64,000 nucleotides of DNA from Physella acuta (lineage: Eukaryota; Mollusca; Gastropoda; Physidae): the NCBI RefSeq assembly GCF_028476545.1, contig NW_026731570.1, positions 1 through 64,000 on the forward strand. The letters run 5' to 3'. Below are positions 35,363 to 47,154 of this stretch, one piece after another (the stretch's first letter is position 1; each line of letters opens with the position of its first letter). The notes below the pieces were generated by a model. It worked only from the letters and a program-made list of their open reading frames with translations. It was not told the origin of the DNA and did not search any database. A program made the position numbers and the translations under genes.

Positions 35363-38032
35363 CTACGCGGATGAGCTGTCGTAGGATGAAACAAAGTCCA
35401 TGAGGTCGGCTCTAGGGCTGCTATTCTCCAAAAATGGATTCACAACAGTGGCGGCTGGTTGCAGGCCAAAGTTAAATGGATCAGCGGGCCCAAGCCCCTG
35501 GTCAAAAGGGTTGGCCGCGCATGGGCTCTCAGCTAAGTCAAATGGATTAGTGCTAGGTGGGCGTGGGCCGGCAAAATTCTGCAGTTGGTCTTCAAAGGGA
35601 TTAGTGCTTGATGGGCGATCACTGACTAGATTTTGCAACTCCTCATCAAAAGGATTAGTGCTTGCTGGCCGTTCAATCTCAGTAAAAGAAAAATCTTCAT
35701 CAAAGGGATTAGTGCTGGGAGGCCGGTGAGCTATTTCTGTCCCTGGTTGATTTTCAAATGTGATTTCGATAGAAGGACTAGGGTGTAAGGAGTTAAATCC
35801 ACACAGATTTTCATCAACACTGGGTAATACAGGCAAGCTATGCTCACTTGATTTGTCCTGAGAGTTGAGAAATTCTACATTAACCACTAAGGCCTGTTGA
35901 GTTTGGTTAGCGCTGGAATCTGAAGGTGTACCAGACAGGAAGTCTTGACCATCTGGGATTAGACATGGCCCCTGGGGTGGGGGGTCGGTAAAATGACATG
36001 ACCCCTGGACGAGGTTTGTCTGTGGTGGCGAGGTCAGCGGAGCCGGAGGAAGTTCTGAAAACCCATGCGGGTCAGCAGTTGGAATAGAGGAACTGGACTG
36101 GACAAGAATAGCACTTTCTGGCAGTGCAGTGCCAGAGCTCAGCTGAGGATCACAGGGTGACGGAGGAATGTCAGGAGTGAAGCTGACGACAGTTGGACAA
36201 GTGACGTTTGCTGTGTGAATGTCAGCACATGTGACGTTTGCTGTCTGGATGTCATCACGTATTCCCTGAATGCCCCGACTGTGCTGAGTGTCAACAAAGG
36301 GAAGAGCTGGGCTTGGCTTGATCTCAATGTCAATGTGTTTCTCACAACCTGAATTGGACTTTTTCACCTCTATGGTCAGGATTTCTTCAGACTCTGGGAC
36401 CACAAGATGGCTATCAACAAGAGACTCCTCCACTGTGTCTTCACTAGCTGTCACACCATGGCCGTTTATCCTCAACTTATTTTCACCATCATCTATGTCA
36501 TAAAAACCTGAGGACTCTGCTAAACTTCTGGTACTAGTTGAATCACCATCAAGCACGGTAAACTTTGGTGCCTCTAAAACAGAAGCCTCTACAGAGTCAG
36601 CATCAAGAGGATCTAGTTCTGATTTATCACTGAAAGACACTGGAAAACTGGCCTCTACTTTACCAGTAAGACAGATGGAGATAGAACCTTCACTGGGCAG
36701 TACTGAACAGGTTTCTTCCTTGTCCGAAGACAGGGCCGTGTCAGGGAAACTGGCCCAGTTCTCCTCTTCTGTTTCGTCAACAGTTTCACCAAAAAAGTTG
36801 TACGCTGTGGGCTCTGTGGGCTGGATGTACAACAGCTGACTGCTGGCTTGTTCCTCGTATGGAGAGTTAGCAGCAGAAAGTCTTGGGCCTGTGGAGAGTT
36901 TAGGTGAGGTCGCTGGGGTGAGGGTGGGAGGAATCAAAACCCTCCGAGGAGATATGGGTAACTGACCGTCTTCATTGACCACTAACGCAGACTTTGTACG
37001 GCTGAAAAGAATTTCCTCTGTGAACTCAAAGCAGTTTTCATCAGAGTCCTTTCTCTTGGCGCTCTGCAGCTTTGGAGTCTTTGCTTTCAATGAGAACTCG
37101 TCGCAGGGGAGAGTTATCTTAAGTTTGTCTGGAATGACTGTAAGAGGTGCAGGGGAGGGCTCTGGAGAACTAATGGTTGCATATTCGTCTAGGGTGACGA
37201 CACTTATGGGCGTATGACTGCGAGGTCTGGCTATGGGGGACGTTGTGACTCGCAGCCTCTCGATGCGTCTCTCGTAAGCTTTGCGTTTAGAAGGGGACAA
37301 AATCTGACTAGGGTCAATGTTCTCTGGCACGAGGCTCGCTTGACCTTCCTTCCCGAGCCCAAACCCACTGGAGGTGGCTTCTGGGTATTCTAAATGTCCA
37401 ACGGATGGACGCGAAGCGTGGAATGTAAATGTCGCCTCATTGATAGAACCAGAACTGGAGGAGGAATCTGAATCTTGTTTCTTGATAGGGATATTCACCC
37501 TACCAATCGTTCCTTGGCGGTTTAAACCAGTTACAACCGGTTCTTTCTGGTTTTCTTTTTCTGCATTGTTTGTCTTCACATCGGCAACTGAGTCGTCTAT
37601 GTGAGATAAATCCTCCAATGGTGGGGCTCCAGGTTTAGCAGATTCAAGTCTCAGAGGTTCGGCTGTAACAAGTGTTGCTTCAAGCTTCTTCTCCGCTACA
37701 TTTTCTCCCTCGACTCTCGGCTTTTCTTTGGTCGCATCAACTTCTTTGCCCGGTCTATCCTCCCCGCCTGTCTGGGACAGGGACTTCTTGGAGTTATTTC
37801 CCCCTATGGTTCCAGATTTCACTTTTCCATCTCTAGTAAAGACACTTGATGAACCAGCAGTCAAAACCTGTTCATCCGTGGAGCACCCGGCTGGGGAGTT
37901 ACTTTTGTTATCATTGCAGCTAGGCTTAACATCTTCGTCACCGAGGTCGATAGTATCAAAAGTAGCAAGTGGGGCTTTGGCTATATCTACTCGTCTAACT
38001 ATTCTATGTTTGATGTTGATAGCTCTGTGCAT
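35363..38032 (-). CDS. NPF-motif-rich disordered protein, putative EH-domain ligand
   Basis: An 889-codon open frame, apparently one coding exon. The ATG at 38032 lies 3 bases inside a predicted exon (acceptor AAATTAG at 38036-38042), with an in-frame TAG just upstream, which fixes the start. The protein is rich in Ser, Pro, Glu and Asp and looks disordered. A basic patch SPSKRKAYERRIERLR lies near residue 260. The last 150 residues hold six NPF motifs (four as STNPFDE/STNPFED repeats, then ANPFDQG and VNPFLEN) plus one DPF, ending DFVSSYDSSSA. NPF binds EH domains (EHD, EPS15, intersectin) and DPF binds AP-2 appendage, so a role in endocytosis or recycling is inferred. A short repeat QTANVTCADIHTANVTC lies mid-protein. 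I do not recognise an orthologue. A strong splice donor follows the stop by 22 bases. Confidence 0.85.
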   Translation of the reverse strand: MHRAINIKHRIVRRVDIAKAPLATFDTIDLGDEDVKPSCNDNKSNSPAGCSTDEQVLTAGSSSVFTRDGKVKSGTIGGNNSKKSLSQTGGEDRPGKEVDATKEKPRVEGENVAEKKLEATLVTAEPLRLESAKPGAPPLEDLSHIDDSVADVKTNNAEKENQKEPVVTGLNRQGTIGRVNIPIKKQDSDSSSSSGSINEATFTFHASRPSVGHLEYPEATSSGFGLGKEGQASLVPENIDPSQILSPSKRKAYERRIERLRVTTSPIARPRSHTPISVVTLDEYATISSPEPSPAPLTVIPDKLKITLPCDEFSLKAKTPKLQSAKRKDSDENCFEFTEEILFSRTKSALVVNEDGQLPISPRRVLIPPTLTPATSPKLSTGPRLSAANSPYEEQASSQLLYIQPTEPTAYNFFGETVDETEEENWASFPDTALSSDKEETCSVLPSEGSISICLTGKVEASFPVSFSDKSELDPLDADSVEASVLEAPKFTVLDGDSTSTRSLAESSGFYDIDDGENKLRINGHGVTASEDTVEESLVDSHLVVPESEEILTIEVKKSNSGCEKHIDIEIKPSPALPFVDTQHSRGIQGIRDDIQTANVTCADIHTANVTCPTVVSFTPDIPPSPCDPQLSSGTALPESAILVQSSSSIPTADPHGFSELPPAPLTSPPQTNLVQGSCHFTDPPPQGPCLIPDGQDFLSGTPSDSSANQTQQALVVNVEFLNSQDKSSEHSLPVLPSVDENLCGFNSLHPSPSIEITFENQPGTEIAHRPPSTNPFDEDFSFTEIERPASTNPFDEELQNLVSDRPSSTNPFEDQLQNFAGPRPPSTNPFDLAESPCAANPFDQGLGPADPFNFGLQPAATVVNPFLENSSPRADLMDFVSSYDSSSA

Positions 38033-38035
38033 AGC

Positions 38036-40143
38036 CTAATTTAGGTAGGAAAACACTGGAAAAAAAAAAGAAATGTATTTATTTATGGTTTAATAGGAAC
38101 TGAGATTTATGATTTTTTATGATTTATGTATTATTTATGGCTTAATAGGAACTAAGTTTTATGATTTTTTTGTATACTCATATAATTTAAAAAATTTAAC
38201 AAACATATTTTCCCAATCTTTCGAAATGACAGAATCATAAATGTAGTTTTTTAATAAAGCAGATATAAAAATAAAGTATACTGCATCATTGAAAGAATGT
38301 TCTGGTTATAGTCTAAACTTATTTTCTTCAAAACTCAATAACTTTTTTGAACAGGCTGACTTCACTACTGCAGAGCATGAACCAGCCACAAGTGAAGGCT
38401 AACTTCACCTGTAGTGCACACTAGTGAGAGCTGAGGTTTACACTAGTCAACTTTAATGACTTTTAGAAATTATTCTATTTATAGGCCTAGCCAACTAACT
38501 GGGCTTCTGTTTTTAAAAAATTAATAAACTAGTAGATATATACAACATTGAATTAAAGCATAGAAATTGGATATTTCACAATAACTGAATGGGTGACATG
38601 GATTAATTAAAGATATTAAAACTTGGTTTAAAGATGATATAAGAAAGGGTGAGGAAGCAGGCATTGCAATGTTAGACATACAGTGGTATTTTAAAGCCTT
38701 AAGGACTCATCAGGTTTACAAAAAATCAACATGCACCATTTAAAACATTGAGTTTTTGAAACTGGAAATTGCTGTCAAATTAAAATAAAAGATGTAGCGT
38801 TGAAATATATTCTAATTTACTCTGTTAAATATTCAGGTGCAAAAAATAAACACATTGATCTAGTAATAAAGTGCAAAGTAATGTATAAAATTACTTTGGA
38901 TATTTTACTTTCAAAATTACAAAAAAATAATTAAAATTCAAATTGCAGGAAGCATTTCATTTGAATTTGAATAATAAATAAATATATAACAACTTGTGAC
39001 TTACAATTTGATGGAAACTTAACATAGTTGCTGGTTATAAGAAAGCTTACACTGTAGGCCTATTCCCAAATACCTCAAATATATGTAGTTTATGTTAATC
39101 ACTTATAATGAAGAAAGTATGCTTTTGAATTTCTCAGTTTTACTGACACACATGGTTAACTTATTCACAACCATTACAGTGACACAGATTGCTGAGCTTA
39201 AAAATGATTTGCAGTGTATCTTTATTAATTAATAAACCTGAATGATAATGAGAACACAACGTTACAGACTGCAACATGTGAGCATGGGCAATGTATAAAA
39301 ATATGTTGATATTTTTTTCTCTATCTAATCATTTTTCTTACAACTTACCAAAACCATATTGTAGAAATACAGAAATATTTTAAATGCCCAGATAAAGTCT
39401 AATGAATTATGTTAACTTGGCTTAAAATTTAGGGCTAAACCTAAGGTAAAAAAAGAAAAAAAAAGAAACATCAACATGTAGGCTAGGTTACAAAAAAATA
39501 GGCCACTTATACATTTTAATTTACCTAAATACTTAATAGCCTACCGAAATATTGTCTGAATGATGAATATTGAAGATCTATTATTTAAATTAAAATTATT
39601 AGCCTGGCATAGGGCTAGGTTAATTAATTGTAATTAGGGCAGGCTAAGCCCTAAAGTCTCTTCATTCTCCAAGCTTGATTATTTTATTTCTCATTTTTAA
39701 ATTAGCTGAAATAGTAACCCACAGTAAATAGGCCTACTAGATAGGCCTATACTATAGGCTGTTTATATATAACAAAAAGTAAACTAATCATTATTAACTA
39801 GGCCTACCTAATTATTACTAATTAACTAATTAATTATTAAACAATTAGGCCTAAAAAAAATTAAATTGAAAACAACATGATGGATTGGGTAGACACACGG
39901 ACACCTTATTAATATTAAGTCACGTGAAAATATAGTGACCTCAAAATGTAGAGCGCCGTAGTCTACATGATAACGACCAGCCCTTGGATGACATACAACC
40001 GAAAAAAAGTTTTATACAACAGAGAACACTTAAAAAAGTGCTTACTCCGAACTGAACACTTTTCCCTCTTCCATCTTCGCCATCGAGTCAAGACGACCGC
40101 CTCATTGATTTATCGATCACGTTCTCGCAGACAAAAAACTTAC
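38036..40143 (-). other. predicted 5' UTR intron of the NPF-rich gene
   Basis: Bounded by a donor GTG/GTAAGT on the minus strand (exon end 40144) and the acceptor AAATTAG/GCTATG (exon start 38035). About 2.1 kb, AT-rich, with no other coding signal. A CACGTG E-box inside GTCACGTGA lies at 39919-39927, close to the predicted transcription start. Confidence 0.5.
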
Positions 40144-40260
40144 CACAAACACAGCAGCACACAAGACAATCCTGGCCCTACTCTGCACTAAGACACTGTG
40201 AGAAAGGGAGTCCGCTCAGAGTCGGCATCTGTATTGATCGTGTATCGAGGAAGCAACTTT
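40144..40260 (-). other. predicted non-coding first exon of the NPF-rich gene
   Basis: Inferred from the perfect GTAAGT donor at 40143-40138. The right boundary (transcription start) is a guess. Confidence 0.35.
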
Positions 40261-40420
40261 TCACATCAATCCGCCATTGATGTTTACGGAAGTAACGCAC
40301 TGGACAAATTTCGATGACGTTTTATGTAAATTTCCTAGAGACCATAGTTATGAATGTAAACTAATGGCCGCCACCTTTGTCTAAGAAAGTAATAAATTTA
40401 TTATTTCGCACTTTTTATAA
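40200..40420. promoter_or_regulatory. possible shared promoter of the divergent NPF and death-domain genes
   Basis: The region is less AT-rich than its surroundings. It has CCGCCAT at 40271-40277 (ATGGCGG, a YY1-type core, on the minus strand), TGACG near 40315 and GGCCGCCACC near 40365. No TATA box was noted. Inference from gene orientation only. Confidence 0.25.
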
Positions 40421-41387
40421 ATGTGCTTATCGGACACCGATTATACAATGTTGTTTTTTAGATAGATTAATGTCAGACGTTATCAATTAGCCTTTATAAT
40501 TTCGATTAATGTTGCTTCTAACTTCTAGATCTAGATCTACACAATTTTAAAAAAAGTTGAAAATGATTTTTCTTATTTTTAAATTTTAACATTTTATTAA
40601 AAAAAGTGAATGAATGTAAATCTAGAATTATATTATTTTAGAAATCTAGATCTAGTGAGTCTAGTTATTACTGCTGTTAAGCTCCAGTAGTGTATTTAGA
40701 ATCTAGTCGTCTATATCTCTAGATTCTAGATTAAATTGAGTATAGTACTATTTATTAGTACAGATAATCTAGGCCCTACTTAACTTACTATAGTAATGAT
40801 GTAGCTCTGGAACTTATTTGACTTATTGACTTCAACATGAAAGTCTAAACTCTTAATTAACTGTTGTTTTAACTTGTAATTGCTAGATCTATCAAATCAA
40901 GTAACGGTAATCTAGGGTAATCTGTCGTTTTTGACTGGACTGTAAAATTGGCAAAAACTAGTAATGGGAAAAAAAGACAGAGGTTGTAGGCCTACTATAT
41001 GGTAACACTGTACTCTGTACTACAGACTGTAGTGATGTTATACTTTATTTACAATTTACTAATATTTATTATTGACCTTTGCACATATGACAAAAACATG
41101 ATTGGTGATTTGGGCATATATTTTCGTATACCTAAATCATTAGCACATTTACTACTTTTTTAAACACAACTTGTGTTCTTATTAGATGTGTGTAACTGTG
41201 TAAGAATATCAGAAATACACTTTTAAATTTGGTTGATATTTGAGGTGGTCTGACTCTTAGGTCTGTCTGCCTATTGTTGCCCTAAAGTCCAGATCTCACA
41301 ATATTTAATCCTGAAGAATAACAAATATCTACATGTGTAGATATTTCCATTTTGTTTTTTGTTAATGAGCTGTATTTTATTTCGCAG
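40421..41387. other. 5' region or first intron of the death-domain gene
   Basis: AT-rich sequence without coding signal, ending at the acceptor TTATTTCGCAG (exon start 41388), so an untranslated first exon must lie upstream. A CTAGATCTAGATCTA motif lies near 40528. Confidence 0.4.
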
Positions 41388-43617
41388 TAAATCTCTAGGA
41401 AAACTAAGGAAAAATGTCCAAGAAAGGTGCCCCAAATGTTAAGAGTAAAAGACCTGTATCTGGGAAAAAGGGTAAAAAAGAGGAGGTGGAAGATCCTATG
41501 ATAGCCATTTTAAGAAAGCTTAACGATGATCTACATGCAGAAAACAGCAGCCTTAAAGAATCTTCCTCACTCTATCATGACAAGTTACAATCAATCATTC
41601 AGCATGTTATAGATATAAACGTTGATAACTTTAAGCCAGAGGAAGGCACAGACATTATAGACCTTCCTTTAGTGGACATTACACGGATGATCACAAATCT
41701 GACGATCACATCTGGGAGTAGTTTACGGTCATACGAGGTGAGGCTGGAGGAACTAGAGACCAGAGTGACACAGCTGAATGGTGAACTGGCCAAGCTGTTG
41801 AAGCTGAAGCTGAAGGTTGAAAATGGATTGAAGGATATGGAGTTGATGTACAAGGTGGAGGATCTGAGAGTGCAAGCAAAGAGACTTTGGTATGATTGTT
41901 GTAAGTAGGCTTTGGTTTCTTTTCTTGTTTGGTGGTTAATCAGATGTAGCGAATACACCTTGATATAACTTTTGTGCGTTCACTTTTGGTGAAATCTCTT
42001 GATAAATAGTTAGGCAGTGTCCATAATTAATGTCATGCTTTTTTGATGATTTTTGTAATCCCCCCCCCCCCCCTCCCCAATCTCCCACCCTCTTTCATCA
42101 TCACAAAAAGTCAGACTTGTACAGCCCAAAAATGACATCATACCTCAGTCCCTCTCCCACTCCCAAATTTACAGTTTTTTTTTTTTTAAATCTGAAATTT
42201 TTTTCCAAGCCCTTTCTGGTTCAAAACTGTATCCTTTTTTCTTCCACTGATGAATATATTCCAAGTATCAAATGTTTCTGCTACTGATTCAGAAGGAAAG
42301 TAGGCCTAATTAAAAAAATTTTATGAGTTAGTAGTATTTTAGTTGGCTAAAAATACTTTTCCATTCAATCTTTCCTCTCAAGGTTCAACTCACATTTTTG
42401 CTGTACCCAAACACAATGAACCTGTATACACAAATGGGTACATGACCCCAACCCCTGCTGGCAGTGAGTACTCCTCTAGAGCCCCAAGTGCTGATGGTGA
42501 GAGGTTGATAGAATTTGTACATGAAAACACCATTCCTCCAGACCATCTGATTGTACTGAAACCCAGGGCACGGAGCATCAGCCTGACCCCAAAAGACTCT
42601 GAAAATGAAGATTTGCAGCCTGTAAGTAATTTCTTTTAAAGATTTTGTTTATTTATGTTGGATAACTGACAATTCATGGTAAAATAAAAATAAAAAATTT
42701 GTTTGCTAAATTTATTTAATCATACTTTTTATAAATCTGAAATTAAATTTTTCAAATTAAAAATATAAATGAAAGCAGTTTCCAAAGGCAAAGTAGAAGT
42801 AGGGACTAAGTTATTTTTTTTTCAGTAGGTGAATGCAGTTGGCATAATCTAGACGAAAAAGGAAAAATAAAATCTTTGAAATTCTTTTTGTGTGAAAATT
42901 TCATTTGTGTGTAACCAATGTGTTTATGTAAAAAAATGTGTTTGTGTGTAACCAATGTGTTTATGTAAAAAAATGTGTTTGTGTGTAACCAATATGTTTA
43001 TGTAAAAAAATGTGTTTGTGTATAACCAATGTGTTTATGTGTAAATAATGTTTTTATTTTTCTACCCAATCATTGATGTATTCTTATTTACTAAAACTTT
43101 CAGCCTGAGAGGAAGATGCCTGGAGAAACTCACATCTTTGACATGCATGACGGCCTTAGAAGTGTGATCATTCGAAGTCTCAGCAAACGTAAAGGAAATG
43201 GTAAGTTAGCACAAGCAATTAGGGCAGAGGACTTTATGTCTGCGCATCAAATTCCTGAAAATATTCATGTCAGATAATATTACTATTTTATTCCATTTAA
43301 AAAAATTGATTATCTCTTTGAATATTTATTTAAAACAGGCAATGATTGGCGTTTGATTGCTGATCGTGTTGGTATACCAGTGGATCTGAAGGAGCAGTGG
43401 TTAAGGATGAGGGCGCCAAATGCCATGGCGCTGGTGATGAAAGTGTGGGGAGACAGTCTAGGAGCCACAGTCAGAATGTTGCACAGACACTTGTCTTCAC
43501 CTCAGATGAAGTCAGTCATGTTGGCAAAAATGATTTCAGATTTCTATGATGTTGACTGATAAAAACTGTGTTGAAAGATCAGTAAAATACATTTCCGAAT
43601 TGTGTGTGTCTAATAAA
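41388..43617 (+). CDS. coiled-coil protein with C-terminal death domain (4 coding exons)
   Basis: CDS join 41414-41900, 42383-42621, 43104-43200, 43339-43559: 347 residues, all junctions GT-AG and in phase (1, 0, 1). Residues 1-25 are Lys-rich. Heptad-like stretches around 28-60 and 105-155 suggest coiled coils, separated by an acidic segment. Residues about 170-240 are Ser/Thr/Pro-rich (YMTPTPAGSEYSSRAP). The last 90 residues fit a six-helix death domain: NDWRLIADRVGI (helix 2), VDLKEQWLRM (3), NAMALVMKVWG (4), GATVRMLHRHL (5), MKSVMLAKMISDF (6). This suggests an adaptor in a death-fold signalling complex, but no named family was recognised. The feature extends from the acceptor at 41387 to the poly(A) signal. 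Confidence 0.85.
41414..41900 (+). CDS. death-domain gene, coding exon 1
   Basis: Starts at the ATG in AAAAATGTCC. Encodes the Lys-rich start and both predicted coiled coils, and ends TGG TAT GAT TGT T before GTAAGT (phase 1). The ATG lies 26 bases after the acceptor. Confidence 0.88.
42015..42115. mobile_element. decayed GGGGTC-type MITE fragment in intron 1 of the death-domain gene
   Basis: GTCCATAATTAATGTCATGC, TTTTTTGATGATTTTTG and a C run mirror the left half of the MITE at 14207. The right half is lost. Confidence 0.5.
42383..42621 (+). CDS. death-domain gene, coding exon 2
   Basis: Acceptor CTCTCAAG, donor CCT/GTAAGT. Encodes the proline/serine-rich linker including HNEPVYTNGYMTPTPAG and ERLIEFVHENTIPPDHLI. 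Confidence 0.88.
42905..43055. repeat. tandem repeat, about 37-41 bp, about 4 copies, intron 2 of the death-domain gene
   Basis: Units of GTGTAACCAATGTGTTTATG followed by TAAAAAAATGTGTTTGT. The last copy is diverged. Not related to the neighbouring splice sites. Confidence 0.9.
43104..43200 (+). CDS. death-domain gene, coding exon 3
   Basis: Acceptor AACTTTCAG, donor AAATG/GTAAGT. Encodes ETHIFDMHDGLRSVIIRSLS, the run-in to death-domain helix 1. Confidence 0.88.
43339..43559 (+). CDS. death-domain gene, coding exon 4 (death domain)
   Basis: Acceptor AAAACAG, stop TGA at 43557-43559. Carries almost the whole death-domain core. Confidence 0.9.
43612..43617 (+). terminator. poly(A) signal AATAAA of the death-domain gene
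   Basis: The first canonical AATAAA lies 53 bases after the stop codon. Further AATAAA motifs downstream (for example near 44639) could give longer 3' ends. Confidence 0.55.
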
Positions 43618-46600
43618 TTATTTAAAATTTAATATAATTATGACAGTTTTAAATTAAACATTTAAAGTTTTTCTCCTGTTAAACTATATACTAGGATTAA
43701 TTTTGTTGTTTAGAAAATATAATTTTTAAATGCATTTTCTAGTGGATCAAGTCTGTTTCTCATTGATTGATAAATTCAAATATTCATCTAGTTAATTGTT
43801 ATACAATAGATATCTGTGTTACAAAAACTAAGTTGCCAAAATGTCGTATTTTCAAATTAAAAGCCAAAACACCTAAAAGTATTGTAACAATTTCAATGTT
43901 ATTTTTTTGCTCTTTCTTTACTTTAGAAGGAAGGAATCAATATTGTGTGATGTGTTTATTTATACCATAAGTCCAGTCCGTTTTTTTATACACACTCATG
44001 TCATATTAGTTAATTGTTAAATATGATTGGTTTGCATTTTACACCAAGTAATATTACCTCCTAATGTGATTTATTATAATGTTATTGAAATCTGTGATAT
44101 TGGTGTTGTATTACAATTTTTAAAAGACAGAGATTAGTTGTTTCAATACTGTTGATAAAACTAATGTTGATAATTTTATTTTTATACAAACTTTATTCTT
44201 CCACCAAATTTACTGATCTTCCCCTTTTCTTTATGTCTCTGTGAATTTTGTTTTTACATTTGGCTCTTTACTTAAAAAACATATCTGGCCAATCTCTCAT
44301 AAATTTTGACTTTTAATGGGAACAAGCCTGGTCATTTAACATACAATTTTGTCTGAGTGATTTCTATGTAGGTTTTTGTTCCTTTACTGCCCAGGCTATC
44401 TCTCACCAAAACACAAGGGAGATAACTATGTGTTGTGCATTATAAATATTTAAAAAAAAATTAACCTTGACAAACTTTTTTCTCTTTTTTTATGTTGAAC
44501 AAGTTTAAAAATTGTATTTATTTTTCTACCCAATCATTGCTATATCTAGTTCTTGTATATGTTTATGGAGTTGTGTCCCTGTTTATAACTTTATCAACAA
44601 AAAACTGATTGAATTTGTTTGAAGCCAATGTTTCATAAAATAAATATACTTCTATTTCTATACCCAATTGTAATGTATTACTAATAAAACTACTCAAACA
44701 ATTGTTTTCTAGATGTACTGTATAAAGAATGGGAATTTGATTATAATACCAAAAGAAATTGTTTACTCATTTAAACAGACAATTAAATGTTAATAATGAT
44801 ATTAATTATATAGCTCTATACACCCATTATGCATTCACAATGTAACTAATTTGTTTAAAAGAGAGTGTTTCAAAGCTTTTAGTGATTGCAACAAAATTAA
44901 AATTTATGCAATGATTTTTAAATGGCTTTCAATAAAAAAAAATATAGCTAATGGACTTGTTATTGTGTAAATTTAATGAATGAAGACTTCATTGAAGCAT
45001 TTGCTTTATCTTGTTTTTTTTTTTTTTTTTTACTTTTGATGTTTCATATCAACTGGTCTCTGAATGTTTTCTTTTCCTGAAGTTATCAAGGACTATGTGC
45101 TTCATATTTGTAATTTCAAAAATGTATTAGATTTATTTATTAAATAAAAATAAAGGCTATTATCATCTCAAAATTTAGACTAAAATAGTTTACTGTAATT
45201 GCATATGGGCGTTCAGTTTTTACCTTGCATAGTTTTGAACAAATACTATCAACAAACAAAAAAAATACACTTAAGACATTGTCCTTTATATTTAATCAAC
45301 ATTCTATTTTTATTATCAACAGCTATCAAATCCAGTGGTAGACATTATAGTAGTCATAAAAATACATAGTAAACAAAGTCACATGACACCCCTTAATACA
45401 TTGTAAATTCAGTCACATGACATTTCTTGTTTATAATATCATAGAAAAGTAACCAGTTTAATAAATGACATTGTCCAGGAAAACTTAAACATCTGTTTAT
45501 ATAAGCAATATGTAAATTTAGAGATACAAATGTAATTAGCATGCATTAATATAAAAAAAAACAACTTTAAGTAACTCAATAAGTAATTAATATAATAATT
45601 TTATGATAAATTGCACTTGATAAAATTCTGTCTTCTTCAAGAGGCGATTGTTTTAAAATCATTGACCTTTACCAATCAAACATTAATTAGAAAAATTAAT
45701 TTAAAAAAATTAATTGCATAAGAAAAAATTTGACAATCAAACCTTAAAAGAGATTCACAGCAAAAGCACTAATAGATTTCCATCATGACATTTTCAATGT
45801 GGGAAAACAATTTATTTAACATTACTATAATAGATATTGACAAAATGGAATACAACAGATCTAAAAAAAAAATGTTTTAAAAAGAATACATTTTGGCAAT
45901 GGTTTGAACATCATGTATTAATGTGCATAACTGTTGGTTAAAAAAAGAATTAAAATCTCTCAAAAAGGTTTTAGTCATTGATCAGCAACACATCTGCTGA
46001 ACTTACTTGAAAATATTTAAAGTTAGTTTTCAATGACTTTTTTTTTACAACCTGTTAAAAGGTCTAAAAAAAATAGCTTACATACAAAATGTATACAGGG
46101 TGTTTTTTTTACATTTATTTTAATTTAAAAACTAATTCAGTAATGTATAAAGGTAGGTAACTTTATTAAAAAAAAATTCAGCTCATTTTACTAAGCGAAA
46201 ATTAGATGAGACTTTGTGACTAGAGAGTGTATTAAATGCAAGGGAGGTAATAACATTAAGAAGAAAAATAAATGTTAACTTGCTCTGGTTATGCTTGAAA
46301 TATATTATAGACACTTAGCAGCAAATTTTGTGCAAAAAATACTTAAAATTTATTTAAAAAATATTTTCTTAATTTCTTCAGTGCCTTGAATAATTTTAGT
46401 ATAAGCGGATCAAACTTATGATAAGATTGAGGGGAGAGTAGGACGACTATAGAAAACACAGTTACCCATGTTTGAATGAGACAAAATGACTCATATTAAC
46501 AGTATAAAAACACTAACGTAACACCAATTTAAAGTCCTGAGTTTCAGTTCCGTATACTACTAAAATATTATCTAAATGATCTTTTATATCAGGTTCTGCT

Positions 46601-47052
46601 CAAACACAGAAATAAGTGCATCAATACACCTCTTAATAATTGTTAGCAAATGTAAGCTTCGTTGTACTCTTTTTGGCCAATTGTTTATAAATAAAATGTA
46701 CAAAAAATCCTACAATTAATATGACATCAATTTAACAAAGTTATTTTAGAAAAATCAGAAAAGAACAAGTTAAACAAAAGGTAGTTAAGTTTTATGGATA
46801 TAAAATAGGTGTTAGTAGTTTTAAAATGTCTTTTAGACTAGAAATACTGTGAAACTTGTAGAAATACTCTAAAACCTCAGATAAATGCAGAATACTAAAA
46901 CCACTCAAATGCAAAATACTAACTACAGTAAAAAAACTACCTTTCCACAAATCAAACAGGCTGAAATTAAAAGAGACTTCTAATCACACAAGCAAATTAA
47001 TACAAAAAAAAAGTAACTGGGGTATTTAGCCACAACCTATTTCTGCTGCCCA
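43618..47052. other. convergent intergenic / 3' UTR region
   Basis: About 3.4 kb between the 3' ends of the death-domain gene (plus) and DHTKD1 (minus). Very AT-rich, with a T run at about 45015-45033. No coding signal. Some of it is probably 3' UTR of DHTKD1; candidate minus-strand AATAAA sites (TTTATT on plus) include about 46162 and 46349, but I cannot choose between them. Confidence 0.5.
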
Positions 47053-47154
47053 TCATGAAAACGTCTGGTTCATTATATCCACAATTTCTTGTTTGTGAAG
47101 TTCACCAATACCAACTGCGGGAATTCCCAATATTTCTCTCCCAGCATACTTGAG
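47053..47154 (-). CDS. DHTKD1: DHTKD1 exon 22 (last)
   Basis: Encodes [33 protein letters not shown] and the TGA stop at 47055-47053. Ends as expected for the family. Acceptor GTTTCCACAG. Confidence 0.96.
   Translation of the reverse strand, partial: LKYAGREILGIPAVGIGELHKQEIVDIMNQTFS

Noticed and set aside
36139-38039. Open frames on the plus strand and in other minus frames across the NPF gene
   Set aside because: Shadows of the 889-codon frame, with no domain content.
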